64,000 nucleotides of DNA from Zygaena filipendulae (lineage: Eukaryota > Arthropoda > Insecta > Lepidoptera > Zygaenidae): assembly GCA_907165275.2 (NCBI GenBank), contig CAJRBF020000013.1, forward strand, positions 124,001 to 188,000. The letters run 5' to 3'. The notes below the pieces were generated by a model. It was given only the letters and a program-made list of their open reading frames with translations, was not told the origin of the DNA and did not search any database. A program made the position numbers and the translations under genes. Positions 32,222 through 40,085 of this stretch are shown here, one piece after another (the first letter of the stretch is position 1; every line of letters starts with the position of its first letter).

Positions 32222-32335
32222 AAGTCGATGGCGCTAGTGACGGCTCAATATCCAGTTCAGGATGAAAGTGCTACAAATAATATTTTGGATGGTACTGAAG
32301 CATTAATTAACAAAATTTCAACGACAGTATAACGG
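32222..32335 (+). repeat. Degenerate duplicate of the 3' end of the preceding gene
   Basis: GGCTCAATATCC, AATATTTTGGATG and GCATTAATTAACAAAATTTC recur in the same order as at ~32045-32130, about 75-80% identical. It has lost the reading frame. Confidence 0.75.
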
Positions 32336-32517
32336 CTATGTGTAAAATTTGTTATTTGTTTATGTAAGATGACTATATTTATATTCATATATGTTTTTGT
32401 AATAAAACAATGGGCTAATAAAATCGGTGTTTTCATAATACTATACGAGGGTAAGGTTTAGTAAAAAACCAAGTTATTATTAATTATTTTTAATGAAAAA
32501 ATTAAAAGTGATAGATT

Positions 32518-33018
32518 TCAATTACTAAAATAGTTTTCTAAATAACATAATTTTAAACAAGTTACATTTTTTAACGCACAATATTTCTTATGATTAACAC
32601 AGTTATGGTTGAATAAATCAGTACAGTACACTTTATGTAATGTAGAAAAGTTTGAAAAGCTTATTTCTTCAAGTTTCTTGCTTAAATCTATAACTTCGCA
32701 ATTAGAGCATAATTCTTTGATCCACTTGATTTTTTCGATTCCTTTTACTAGGACCTTTTTATGTTCTAAATAAGGAGCGATGACTCGTTGAAACTCTCTA
32801 TAATCTATATAGCCTTCATTCCAGTAAATACCTCTGTTTCGTTGCAACCACTGAACTTGTTTTTTTTCTTCGAATGTTAAAAAATTATAGGAGTATGGTG
32901 GTTTAACTAAAAATGTTTGTGTTTGGTATTTTGTTGCAATTGCCACTTCTTTAACAATGAATTTATTATTCGCATCTTTAAAACCTTGAAGATCGGCTAT
33001 TATAATGTCAGGATTCAT
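32518..33018 (-). CDS. Conserved hypothetical Maverick protein (possible RNase H-fold)
   Basis: 166 residues. Its start overlaps the end of the major capsid gene by four bases (33015-33018), so it is likely the last gene of the structural block. It opens PDIIIADLQGFKDANNKFIV, an Asp-x-Gln strand with a following charged strand that recalls 3'-5' exonuclease or RNase H-like folds. The C-terminus has a Cys/His cluster (HNCVNHKKYCALKNVTC). I recall similar proteins scattered in arthropod genomes, but no function. The nuclease reading is a guess; only one of the expected acidic residues is obvious. Confidence 0.6.
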   Translation of the reverse strand: MNPDIIIADLQGFKDANNKFIVKEVAIATKYQTQTFLVKPPYSYNFLTFEEKKQVQWLQRNRGIYWNEGYIDYREFQRVIAPYLEHKKVLVKGIEKIKWIKELCSNCEVIDLSKKLEEISFSNFSTLHKVYCTDLFNHNCVNHKKYCALKNVTCLKLCYLENYFSN

Positions 33019-34229
33019 GATAGTTTTTTCACCGTGCTGCTGAGTGGTTTATACTCGATAATGCAATCGTTGAGTATAAGACAGTAGGCTGAAGTTTGAT
33101 CAGGTATCTCAGAATCTGCTTCGAGTTCAACGCGTACGTCGACAACAGGCCCTGACTTCAAATTGTCAATTTGTCTGGAGCAATCGATAACGAACAATGG
33201 CGTTAAATCTTTGAATTGCTTAGGGCTTAGCAAAGCTTCTGATCGCCTTCCATAATACGACTGTTGAAATCTTGCGTATTGCTCGTATATTAAAGCAAAT
33301 CTGTCATTTGCAAAGTTTATATTTAAATTTTCATATGGAAAGTAAGTTGAGTTAAGGTACACCTTGACGTTACTTAGGTTACAATGATCGAACTGCGCCA
33401 TATCAGAACTTGCATTGTTTTTTCGGTTCGTTTGCAATCCAATAATTACATATCGTGGTTTTTCTATTTGAGATGCAGTTTTTATTGACCACGTATGTTT
33501 AGTGGTTTTAGGTAAAGCTGGATATTCATACAAATCCCAATTTCTAAATACAATCTGGAGTGGTCGGTCTTTTTCTAAATACTTGAGAAGATTAATCTTT
33601 TCTCTATCTGAAACTCGTACGTGTGGTACCCGCCAAATTATTTTATTTATAATTACGTCTTCAATAACCTCATCGTTGTTAAGTTTAACAGCGTTTAAAT
33701 TTGTGTTGCTTCGTAACAATATCAATTCGTGCCGACAATTGATCACAACTTTTTGATAATCTTCAGCGAAGCCAAGTATATTTTTGAGGGGAATGGAAAC
33801 TGCGAAACTGCCTCGGTGAGTATTTGTAATACCGCCTATATCCCAGCCCCAGGCTCTTGACATTTTAGATTCACTCTCATTCATTGAAACCAACGCTTTC
33901 ATTGTAGTACTTATTCCTGCGTTTTTTATTTTATCTATTTCAACTCCGTTTAACTCATACCGAATATCTTGAAATAGGTAAAGAAGAGAATTATTTGTAA
34001 AATTTACAGTGTTTACTTGCTCTTTAGTATCTCGTTTTTTAACATCAACTTGTCCTTCCAAGTATAAAGTGCTCGCTGATGGCAATATGTACAAATCTTG
34101 TTGGTTGATCGGAATGCGTATTTCATCATTCCTGTTGAAACTTGTTACATATGGTTTATATGAATGGAATTCGACCCCTTCAACGGAATTGTCGTAAGAT
34201 GGAACAGATAAAACGTCTAAGATATTCAT
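33015..34229 (-). CDS. Major capsid protein (hexon-like, double jelly roll)
   Basis: 404 residues, intact. It opens MNILDVLSVPSYDNSVEGVE, with IRIPINQQDLYILPSASTLY and LFQDIRYELNGVEIDKIKN shortly after. These recurring blocks mark the major capsid protein of insect Mavericks/adintoviruses. Later blocks include KTTKHTWSIKTASQIEKPRY and FNRNDEIRIPINQQ near the N-terminus. In this class two jelly-roll domains form pseudo-hexameric capsomers of an icosahedral shell. It overlaps the small basic ORF upstream and the hypothetical ORF downstream by four bases each, so translation may be coupled. The fold is inferred from family knowledge, not visible directly. Confidence 0.85.
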   Translation of the reverse strand: MNILDVLSVPSYDNSVEGVEFHSYKPYVTSFNRNDEIRIPINQQDLYILPSASTLYLEGQVDVKKRDTKEQVNTVNFTNNSLLYLFQDIRYELNGVEIDKIKNAGISTTMKALVSMNESESKMSRAWGWDIGGITNTHRGSFAVSIPLKNILGFAEDYQKVVINCRHELILLRSNTNLNAVKLNNDEVIEDVIINKIIWRVPHVRVSDREKINLLKYLEKDRPLQIVFRNWDLYEYPALPKTTKHTWSIKTASQIEKPRYVIIGLQTNRKNNASSDMAQFDHCNLSNVKVYLNSTYFPYENLNINFANDRFALIYEQYARFQQSYYGRRSEALLSPKQFKDLTPLFVIDCSRQIDNLKSGPVVDVRVELEADSEIPDQTSAYCLILNDCIIEYKPLSSTVKKLS

Positions 34230-34450
34230 TTTAATAATCCGATTAATTTAAGGAATGCTTTATTATTTTTATTTAACTTATTTTTTTTCCTACAAGATGT
34301 TTTGTTGAGGGTTACTCGCGCAGAACTGACGATTTTTGATTTTCGAATTAACTTATTTTTTTTCCTATAAGGAGATGTTTTGTTGAGGGTTACTCGCGCA
34401 GAACTGATAGTTTTTGATTTTCGAGGCACGTATTTATTGTAATCAATCAT
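34226..34450 (-). CDS. Small basic repeat protein, candidate virion core protein
   Basis: 74 residues with two copies of a ~27-residue unit (KTISSARVTLNKTS and KIVSSARVTLNKTS, each followed by a basic RKKNKL run). Net charge is strongly positive. It overlaps the penton gene upstream (8 bp) and the capsid gene downstream (4 bp), so it belongs to the same transcription unit. Small basic proteins in this position could condense DNA in the particle, as adenovirus core proteins do. That is analogy, not homology I can show. Confidence 0.6.
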   Translation of the reverse strand: MIDYNKYVPRKSKTISSARVTLNKTSPYRKKNKLIRKSKIVSSARVTLNKTSCRKKNKLNKNNKAFLKLIGLLK

Positions 34451-35129
34451 TATTTTTACTAATGTTTCTCAAATGCAAAAAAAGTTGCACTTCTTCACCA
34501 CGTAAATTGACTAAGTTATTATTTATGTCCAAAAATCTAATATGGATGCAATTGATATTACTTTGATTGATTCGGAAATATATCGCGTTTTTAGGGGCTT
34601 CGATGATTCTATATCCAGGCGGCACGTTAGGTGCAAATTCGTAAACAATATGGCTTGGTTCACCGTTTATATATGATCCACTCACTATATCACATTCGAC
34701 TCTCACCACGGTCGTAGGCAAAATGTTCACTGGCAGATGTGAAACATGCCATTTATTTGCTTTCAGAAACTTATTTCCATAGCCCAGCAAATTTCCTAGA
34801 GAATCTGTCTTGGTAAAATCAATATCTTTGGTGCAGTGTATGGATATTTTTAATGTGTTGTTATTACAGTGAAGTTGAAATGTTGCGTCTTTTATTTCTG
34901 ATTTTATATAGTCACTGATATCTTGCAATTCATAGGCTCCTTCCGGTAGAGTAATTACTTCATTAGTACCATAGTAAAATTTATTATTTCTATAGTCAAT
35001 ATTTGGAATTGAATTAAATGTAGATAAATATAACAGAGCACACTCATATTCTCCATTAAGTTGTAGGGTGGGAGAGTAATAAGTAGTTAAAATTGATGAG
35101 TTTCCCGTAATTGATAGTGTTAAAGACAT
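34443..35129 (-). CDS. Minor capsid (penton-like, single jelly roll)
   Basis: 228 residues, intact. The N-terminal pattern (MSLTLSITGNSSILTTYYSP, LNGEYECALLYLSTFNSIPN, NNKFYYG, LPEGAYELQDISDYIK) is the one I know from Maverick/adintovirus minor capsid proteins, which are thought to form the five-fold vertices. The C-terminus (CIHIRFLDINNNLVNLRGEE) fits the end of that family. It sits between protease and major capsid genes, as expected. No breaks. Confidence 0.82.
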   Translation of the reverse strand: MSLTLSITGNSSILTTYYSPTLQLNGEYECALLYLSTFNSIPNIDYRNNKFYYGTNEVITLPEGAYELQDISDYIKSEIKDATFQLHCNNNTLKISIHCTKDIDFTKTDSLGNLLGYGNKFLKANKWHVSHLPVNILPTTVVRVECDIVSGSYINGEPSHIVYEFAPNVPPGYRIIEAPKNAIYFRINQSNINCIHIRFLDINNNLVNLRGEEVQLFLHLRNISKNND

Positions 35130-35165
35130 TTTGCAAATGACATGACTAAAACAAAATTTAATGTT

Positions 35166-35510
35166 TTATACTTTTTTATTCCAAAATTTCCATAAATATT
35201 TTAAACATAAATGACCACAATTAACAGTGTTAAATTTTTGGTATCTTGTATAATTATAAAAAATGTTCATATTTTTTAAATACTTCACTAATTCAAATGG
35301 CGGTTTCAAATCACCATAACTATCAAAGTATTCACAATAATTATTTCGTTTTGCATATGCTACCCAATGTGTTCCTTCATTCTTCGAATCATCTAGGTTA
35401 ACAATACCACATTCAATCTTCCTCGGACTTCTGGGTAATTCATCTTTCATGTAAACACCTCGGAAATGCGGTATATTTGCAGCGTACTTCAAAATGTCTA
35501 CATTTGTCAA
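35166..35510 (-). CDS. Adenovirus-type cysteine protease (adenain/Ulp1-like)
   Basis: 114 residues, intact. The catalytic triad is readable: H48 (EGTHWVAYAKRN), D63 (EYFDSYGDLKPP) and C98 (NTVNCGHLCLKYLW). CGIVNLDD before the histidine is also typical. This protease matures capsid precursors in adenoviruses and their relatives. It is short compared with adenovirus protease (~200 residues) but close to other insect Maverick copies as I remember them. Next to minor capsid and phospholipase-type genes. Confidence 0.88.
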   Translation of the reverse strand: MTNVDILKYAANIPHFRGVYMKDELPRSPRKIECGIVNLDDSKNEGTHWVAYAKRNNYCEYFDSYGDLKPPFELVKYLKNMNIFYNYTRYQKFNTVNCGHLCLKYLWKFWNKKV

Positions 35511-35530
35511 AGCACGATTAGGTAGCGTAG

Positions 35531-36259
35531 TTAGTTTTTTGAAGCTTTTATGTATAAACCTTTCCCACTTTTGTAAGGCTTTATGTATAAGCCTTTTCCC
35601 AGTGCTATAGCCTCCATGGTTTTATTATGACGCTCTGTCTCCTGCAAATTCTTTTGAGCAGATTTATAATCATTCACAGTTTTTGCAATTCCAGACGCTC
35701 CTCCCGCCAGAGCGCCTAGAGCTGATAAACCCGCAAATATTGGGATAAGTGGTAATATTCCTCCGGTTTTTGGTATTGGTATCACTCGAGGTAATTTGAT
35801 TTGACGAGCTAGCGGAATCATTCTTTTAGCAGCTGCATAAGACAGGTTTATCAGCGTTTTACGGTTTTTTGGTTTTAGCTTTTTAACATGTGAACGAATT
35901 TTCGTGACAAAATGTTTGAATGATTTAACTCCCCAACCCGATTTTACTTTAGCTTTCATCGCTTTACTAACCAGCCATGAGACCAATTTTTCACCTTTCC
36001 CTGCATCCTTTGCTTCTAACCTCTTTTTAGCCATGTCTAACAATTGTAAATCCGCTTTGTGACGATTAGGTAAATCTGTGTTATTGGCGTAGGCGATATC
36101 GTGGTGCATGCAGGCTTCGTCCAACTTGTTAACCCCGCGATCACCTCTTTGTAAACGTTTCTGAAGTTTTGTTCCTGGTCCACAGTAATTATACCCAGGT
36201 ATATGAATCTCAAAAGGTAAGTTATTTATTAAATTGTTAACGAGTCCACCACCATGCAT
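35531..36259 (-). CDS. Phospholipase A2-domain capsid-associated protein
   Basis: 242 residues. Residues ~20-75 carry a secreted/parvoviral-type phospholipase A2 core: calcium loop YNYCGPGT (25-30) and catalytic helix DEACMHHDIAYAN with H53-D54. In parvovirus VP1 the same domain breaks endosomal membranes during entry. The middle is very basic (KKLKPKNRKTLINL), and a hydrophobic, glycine-rich stretch at ~175-195 (GILPLIPIFAGLSALGALAG) could insert in a membrane. The end has a repeated GKGLYIKPYKS / GKGLYIKASKN. Intact. Likely a minor virion protein; the membrane role is inference. Confidence 0.82.
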   Translation of the reverse strand: MHGGGLVNNLINNLPFEIHIPGYNYCGPGTKLQKRLQRGDRGVNKLDEACMHHDIAYANNTDLPNRHKADLQLLDMAKKRLEAKDAGKGEKLVSWLVSKAMKAKVKSGWGVKSFKHFVTKIRSHVKKLKPKNRKTLINLSYAAAKRMIPLARQIKLPRVIPIPKTGGILPLIPIFAGLSALGALAGGASGIAKTVNDYKSAQKNLQETERHNKTMEAIALGKGLYIKPYKSGKGLYIKASKN

Positions 36260-36312
36260 GACTCGTATTAAAATGACTAAAGTAACGATACTGTTTATAG
36301 TTTTATATCTTC

Positions 36313-37260
36313 TTAACTTAACAATGTGGATTTATCAATCCAGCTGTTTTCATCAGGAGGTAACCCTAACCATTTAACGAATATCTTACTCCCTTTCTTT
36401 TTCAACACTTTTTCTATTAAATACACATTAGGATAGTTAGTCTTCTGCAGTTCTTGTTCATAAAAACTTCCTAAAATAGGCTGCTTACGTTGATCTTCAA
36501 TTTGGTACGTTTGTGGAATGGTATTATTTACTTTCTTTACAGTAAATAATTCTGTAGACCAATAAGGAGTATATCCCTTTTCAAAACAATTTTTGTATTT
36601 ACTAATACGAACGCAATCCCCAGCCTTAAATTTAGATTTTTGTGGTACAGATGGAAAAGAGTGTAATTTATTAATATTTCTCTTTACGTCTGGTTCTATA
36701 GTTTTATTAATTTCTGCAGGCTTAAAACCAGTGGTGCGATGTTTTGTGGTGTTATAAGACTGCATAATATTATTCAAAGTTTTGTCAGACCATTTATAAC
36801 TCCCAATCAGACTAAAGTGTTTGAACAGTCTTTGCTTTATAGTTTTGATAAGACGTTCAACAATTGAAGCTTTTTTTATAGAAAACGTCGAATAATGGGT
36901 AATTTTATTCGTCTTCATAAGCTTTTGAAACGAATCGTTGTAGAACTCGTTCCCCATATCGGTTTGCAAATTGTACGGCCTTCTTTGGCTTCGGATTAAA
37001 ATATGTTTAAAAGCTTGAGTTACATCAAGTTTTTTCTTTGATTTCAACGGTTCAGCCCAGGCATACTTTGTAAAGCAATCTATTACTATAAGGATATATT
37101 TATTGTTGTTGTTATATTTTCGAAGAGATTGCATATCTATCAAATCGGCTTGCCACAAATCATCGATTCCCTTAAGAAAAACAGGACGTCTTGTAAAGTT
37201 TTTTCGAGCGGCTTTGTGGATTTCATTGACTACTTCCTGTTTTGTCATTTTGTAATGCAC
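36313..37260 (-). CDS. int: Retroviral-type integrase with C-terminal chromodomain
   Basis: 315 residues, intact. The core D-D-E residues are D39 (LWQADLIDMQ), D101 (NLQTDMGNEF) and E135 (KKASIVERLI), with the usual 34-residue D-E spacing. The C-terminus (YLIEKVLKKKGSKIFVKWLG, ENSWIDKSTL) is a chromodomain, which can steer insertion to marked chromatin. No HHCC finger is visible at the N-terminus. The enzyme would join the inverted repeats to the target and make the 6-bp duplication seen here. Confidence 0.93.
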   Translation of the reverse strand: MHYKMTKQEVVNEIHKAARKNFTRRPVFLKGIDDLWQADLIDMQSLRKYNNNNKYILIVIDCFTKYAWAEPLKSKKKLDVTQAFKHILIRSQRRPYNLQTDMGNEFYNDSFQKLMKTNKITHYSTFSIKKASIVERLIKTIKQRLFKHFSLIGSYKWSDKTLNNIMQSYNTTKHRTTGFKPAEINKTIEPDVKRNINKLHSFPSVPQKSKFKAGDCVRISKYKNCFEKGYTPYWSTELFTVKKVNNTIPQTYQIEDQRKQPILGSFYEQELQKTNYPNVYLIEKVLKKKGSKIFVKWLGLPPDENSWIDKSTLLS

Positions 37261-37267
37261 TTTAAAT

Positions 37268-37813
37268 CTAGTTGTCCACCCCGTTCTTATTAAGTTTCTC
37301 TTCCAACTGATTTACTAACCCTAAAGACGTTGCTTTTAAAGTAGACTCATCAATTTCAGAACGTAAGCTGTCAATAAGGCCATTGAATTCTTTAAACATC
37401 TTGGTGTTTAGTTGGTCTACATACTCCTTGTTAACAGCATCATCTGCTTCTACTGGATGTTTGATGCCTCTCAGTCTAGCTGTTTGTAAATCATAATCTC
37501 CATTATGAGATCTCAACAAAGCATTGTATGCTTTTAAAGTAGATGTAACGGTATTTGTAATGTCAATTATAATTTGTGAACGCATATTTTCAACAAGGTT
37601 ATTGAATTCTTTTATAATCATATCATGTAATTGATCGACATACTCTTTATTAACCGCATCGTATGCTTCTATAGGAAATTTGATGCCTCTTAGTCTAGCT
37701 GTTTTTAGATCATAATCACCATTTTCAGATTTCATTAACACCTTGTCATTAAATGTAAACTCTGACAAACGTATTCTTTTATGAATATGATGACCAAATT
37801 TGTCTATACTCAT
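37268..37813 (-). CDS. Fibre-like repeat protein
   Basis: 181 residues made mostly of two ~75-residue repeats. Each contains NGDYDL-TARLRGIK-P followed by DAVNKEYVDQL. The D-A-V-x-K-x-Y-V-D motif is the one used in trimeric tail fibres of many phages and in other Maverick/adintovirus fibre candidates. The last third of each repeat is helical and could form a trimeric coiled coil. Likely a receptor-binding or stalk protein at the vertex; no receptor-binding head is recognised. Located between integrase and the next hypothetical gene. Confidence 0.65.
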   Translation of the reverse strand: MSIDKFGHHIHKRIRLSEFTFNDKVLMKSENGDYDLKTARLRGIKFPIEAYDAVNKEYVDQLHDMIIKEFNNLVENMRSQIIIDITNTVTSTLKAYNALLRSHNGDYDLQTARLRGIKHPVEADDAVNKEYVDQLNTKMFKEFNGLIDSLRSEIDESTLKATSLGLVNQLEEKLNKNGVDN

Positions 37814-37893
37814 ATTGTAAGGTAGGACCTGCTACTTAGGGAGGCTAGATATAAAATGAAACTAATCGTTAGTAATGCACATATTTATTTTAT

Positions 37894-38769
37894 TTAGGCA
37901 TTAATGAGTCCACTTTCACGCAATTCTTCTATAATAGAAATGATTTCATTGTCAAGTCCGGTGTTACCAGCTTCTCGTGATGCTATCAATAGTTTTAATC
38001 GTTCCACCAATTCATTAGGATCGTCCCAGTATACTAAGTCGACATATTTTTGTATTTTTTTCATTGACGGTAAGCCTTCTCCTTTCGTTTTTTTTATATT
38101 AAACAGAGGTCTAATGATTTGTACGTATTTTTGTCCTTTATTACTTTTGATGGGTTTTTTTGAATCGTAATCTCGACGGTGAGCGTTTGTGTTCATTAAC
38201 ATAGTTTTGTAATTTTTCATGTCGCTATCCGTAATTAATTTTAAATCGATATCTTTTTTAAGCAACAATTGTTTTAAGCCAAGAGTGGTAGCGTACTTAT
38301 GTCCAGCTACAGATATAAATCGATCACCGATCGTTATAGGAGATGAACCTAACATAAGTTTTCCTTTTTCTGATCTAACACCAAATACAACATCATCTAA
38401 CGCCTCTGAAGACACAGACCATGACGAGGTATTTTTATCATCGAGAGTTGTATCAATAACGGATGAAACTGAGGGGTCTGTGTCTAAATCAGATTCTGAA
38501 TTATCTGTATAATAATTATCACTGCTCTCATCCTTGGTGTCTTTAACAGTACCGGTGTTATGGTTGGTGTTGCCTTCAGATTTTTCTATCAGCTTTTGTT
38601 TTGTTGCTTTTTCATTAGCTTTCGTAAATTGAGCAAGAGGTTCTGTGACCGGCTTGAACACGGTTTCCAATGCACGTTTATTTTCAATTTCGACATTTCT
38701 CATTTTTCGCACCTTTTTCTTAACTGCTTCTGCAGCATCAACAATTCGTCTTTTTAATGATTTTTCCAT
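37894..38769 (-). CDS. Conserved Maverick structural-block protein (unknown)
   Basis: 291 residues. Residues 1-60 are basic and helical (MEKSLKRRIVDAAEAVKKKV). Residues ~75-115 are acidic and low in complexity (DESSDNYYTDNSESDLDTD). Residues ~130-250 are a globular domain (PITIGDRFISVAGHKYATTL, NTNAHRRDYDSKKPIKSNKG) that I have seen in many arthropod hypothetical proteins, possibly the DUF8207 family; I am not certain of the name. The C-terminus (DLVYWDDPNELVERLKLLIA, EIISIIEELRE) is helical. The gene lies next to the ATPase. It may be a virion-internal protein. Confidence 0.6.
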   Translation of the reverse strand: MEKSLKRRIVDAAEAVKKKVRKMRNVEIENKRALETVFKPVTEPLAQFTKANEKATKQKLIEKSEGNTNHNTGTVKDTKDESSDNYYTDNSESDLDTDPSVSSVIDTTLDDKNTSSWSVSSEALDDVVFGVRSEKGKLMLGSSPITIGDRFISVAGHKYATTLGLKQLLLKKDIDLKLITDSDMKNYKTMLMNTNAHRRDYDSKKPIKSNKGQKYVQIIRPLFNIKKTKGEGLPSMKKIQKYVDLVYWDDPNELVERLKLLIASREAGNTGLDNEIISIIEELRESGLINA

Positions 38770-38864
38770 TATAACCGGACGAGTCGTTAATGATTTAGCA
38801 TCCGATAACGAATGAAGTTTAAAACATGCGTTCCTCTATTTAAAGGTATTATTTATGTTCTTTG

Positions 38865-39699
38865 TTAGTCGAACACCACAAAAGTGTCTAATTTGTTTCT
38901 ATAGCAACCATTATTTTTAGTACAATCCTTGTTTATAACCAAATAATTGTAAGGATTGATCCAAATCTTTGAACACATTTCGCGAAATTGACCCCACGTC
39001 ATGTCTGTATTAACGTGCTCATCATAAACATGTTTCATATTGGTTTCATCTTGTTTAAAAAGTATAATTAAATTCGCGTTATCTCTCACTAACTGTTTAG
39101 GGATTTTACTATATGTTTGGTTGAGATAAAAACAATCAATATATTTGTGTCTGCCCATTGCAAAGTAATCTCGTATGTTATTTTGATTTTCACATGCAAC
39201 GTCGTCAAATACAATCACGGAGTAGGGTTTAGCATCTTGTAGACTTAAAACTTCATCTTTATCACGATACTTTTCAAATAAAACATTTGGAACTCGTTCC
39301 AAAACCTTTTCTAAAAACACATATTTTGGTTGTTGTAATGTTTTAGAATAATAATAATAATAATAATAAACCATTTATTTCCAATCACAGTGACTTATAC
39401 ACTACAGCAATAACTAGACTTAAGGACACAAACAATATGAAACATGTAGCTAAGCCAAAGTGAGAGATCGGAATCCGTACTAGGAAACCCCGTGTTACAG
39501 GATACACATTTCGATAATGTAACCCGTTTTCGTGCAAAAGTAGTCCAATCATCAAATTTGTTTTCCCACAGCTCGACGGTCCACAAATGATGCATCGTAC
39601 AGTGCTAGGTAGAAGACTTCCATGACGTGACATGGTATTTTTTACTTCGACAAAAACATTATCAATATTTAACGATTGTGACTGTTTAACAAACTTCAT
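38865..39699 (-). pseudogene. Packaging ATPase (FtsK/HerA-like), interrupted
   Basis: The N-terminal part (39699 to 39502) carries Walker A GPSSCGKT (residues 40-47). The C-terminal part (39347 to 38865) carries Walker B YSVIVFDDV and downstream helices (KYIDCFYLNQTYSKIPKQL, NANLIILFKQ). Between them a 154-bp insertion (39348-39501) breaks the gene after NVY. In this virus class the ATPase pumps DNA into the capsid. The first gene from the right inverted repeat. No other break is seen. Confidence 0.9.
39348..39501 (-). mobile_element. Short retroelement 3' end inserted in the ATPase gene
   Basis: On the minus strand the insert ends AAATAAATGG then a (TTA)n run, like the 3' tail of a 5'-truncated LINE or a SINE. 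Sequence on both sides rejoins the ATPase frame. The source family was not identified. Confidence 0.6.
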
Positions 39700-39941
39700 G
39701 ATGCACGTGTCAAGTCAGTAGTGTGGTATTTCGTTAGTTACATTTATTTTTAAGTCAAAACATGAGAACTACCAGACGTCTAATCGTTTCATGGTATGGA
39801 TTTCGCTGTATTATCATTCCACAGATAAATCTTTTGTAATTGATCTGACAAATGTTCGATCTGACAAATGAAGATCTTTTTGATTGTGTGGTCCAGGGCC
39901 TGGACCACTGGAATGATTTTGCGAGCGATAATTGTTTTTGC
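39700..39941. repeat. Right subterminal repeats of the Maverick
   Basis: GATCTGACAAATG occurs at 39842 and 39858. A palindrome with 10-bp arms (GTGGTCCAGG / CCTGGACCAC) spans 39888-39908, and GATTTTGCGAGCGA follows. The order matches the inner half of the terminal repeat, so this looks like a diverged tandem copy of it. Confidence 0.7.
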
Positions 39942-40079
39942 ATGATCGATCCGACAAGTGAATCATTTTGATTGGTATATATTGTATGGTCTGGACCATC
40001 GGAGTGATTTCGCGAGCGAGCACGAGCTCGCTCATTGCGAAAGAACGAAGTGGTCCAGAACATACAATATATACCTACT
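39942..40079 (-). repeat. Right terminal inverted repeat of the Maverick
   Basis: Inverse of 23230-23367; ends TATACCTACT at 40079, followed at once by the target duplication GAGTGA. Confidence 0.93.
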
Positions 40080-40085
40080 GAGTGA
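40080..40085. other. Target site duplication, right (GAGTGA)
   Basis: Second copy of the six bases found at 23224-23229, joined to the last base of the element. Confidence 0.92.

Larger units (their letters stand above)
23230..40079. mobile_element. Maverick/Polinton (endogenous adintovirus-like) element
   Basis: 16,850 bp, bounded by 138-bp inverted repeats (one mismatch seen) with AG...CT ends and a 6-bp target duplication. Gene content is diagnostic: family B DNA polymerase, retroviral-type integrase, packaging ATPase, cysteine protease, major and minor capsid proteins. Extra genes are a BIR-RING IAP, a phospholipase A2-type protein, a fibre-like protein and a spliced gene. Integrase, protease and capsid genes are open. 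Polymerase and ATPase are broken, so the copy cannot be autonomous. Confidence 0.95.
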
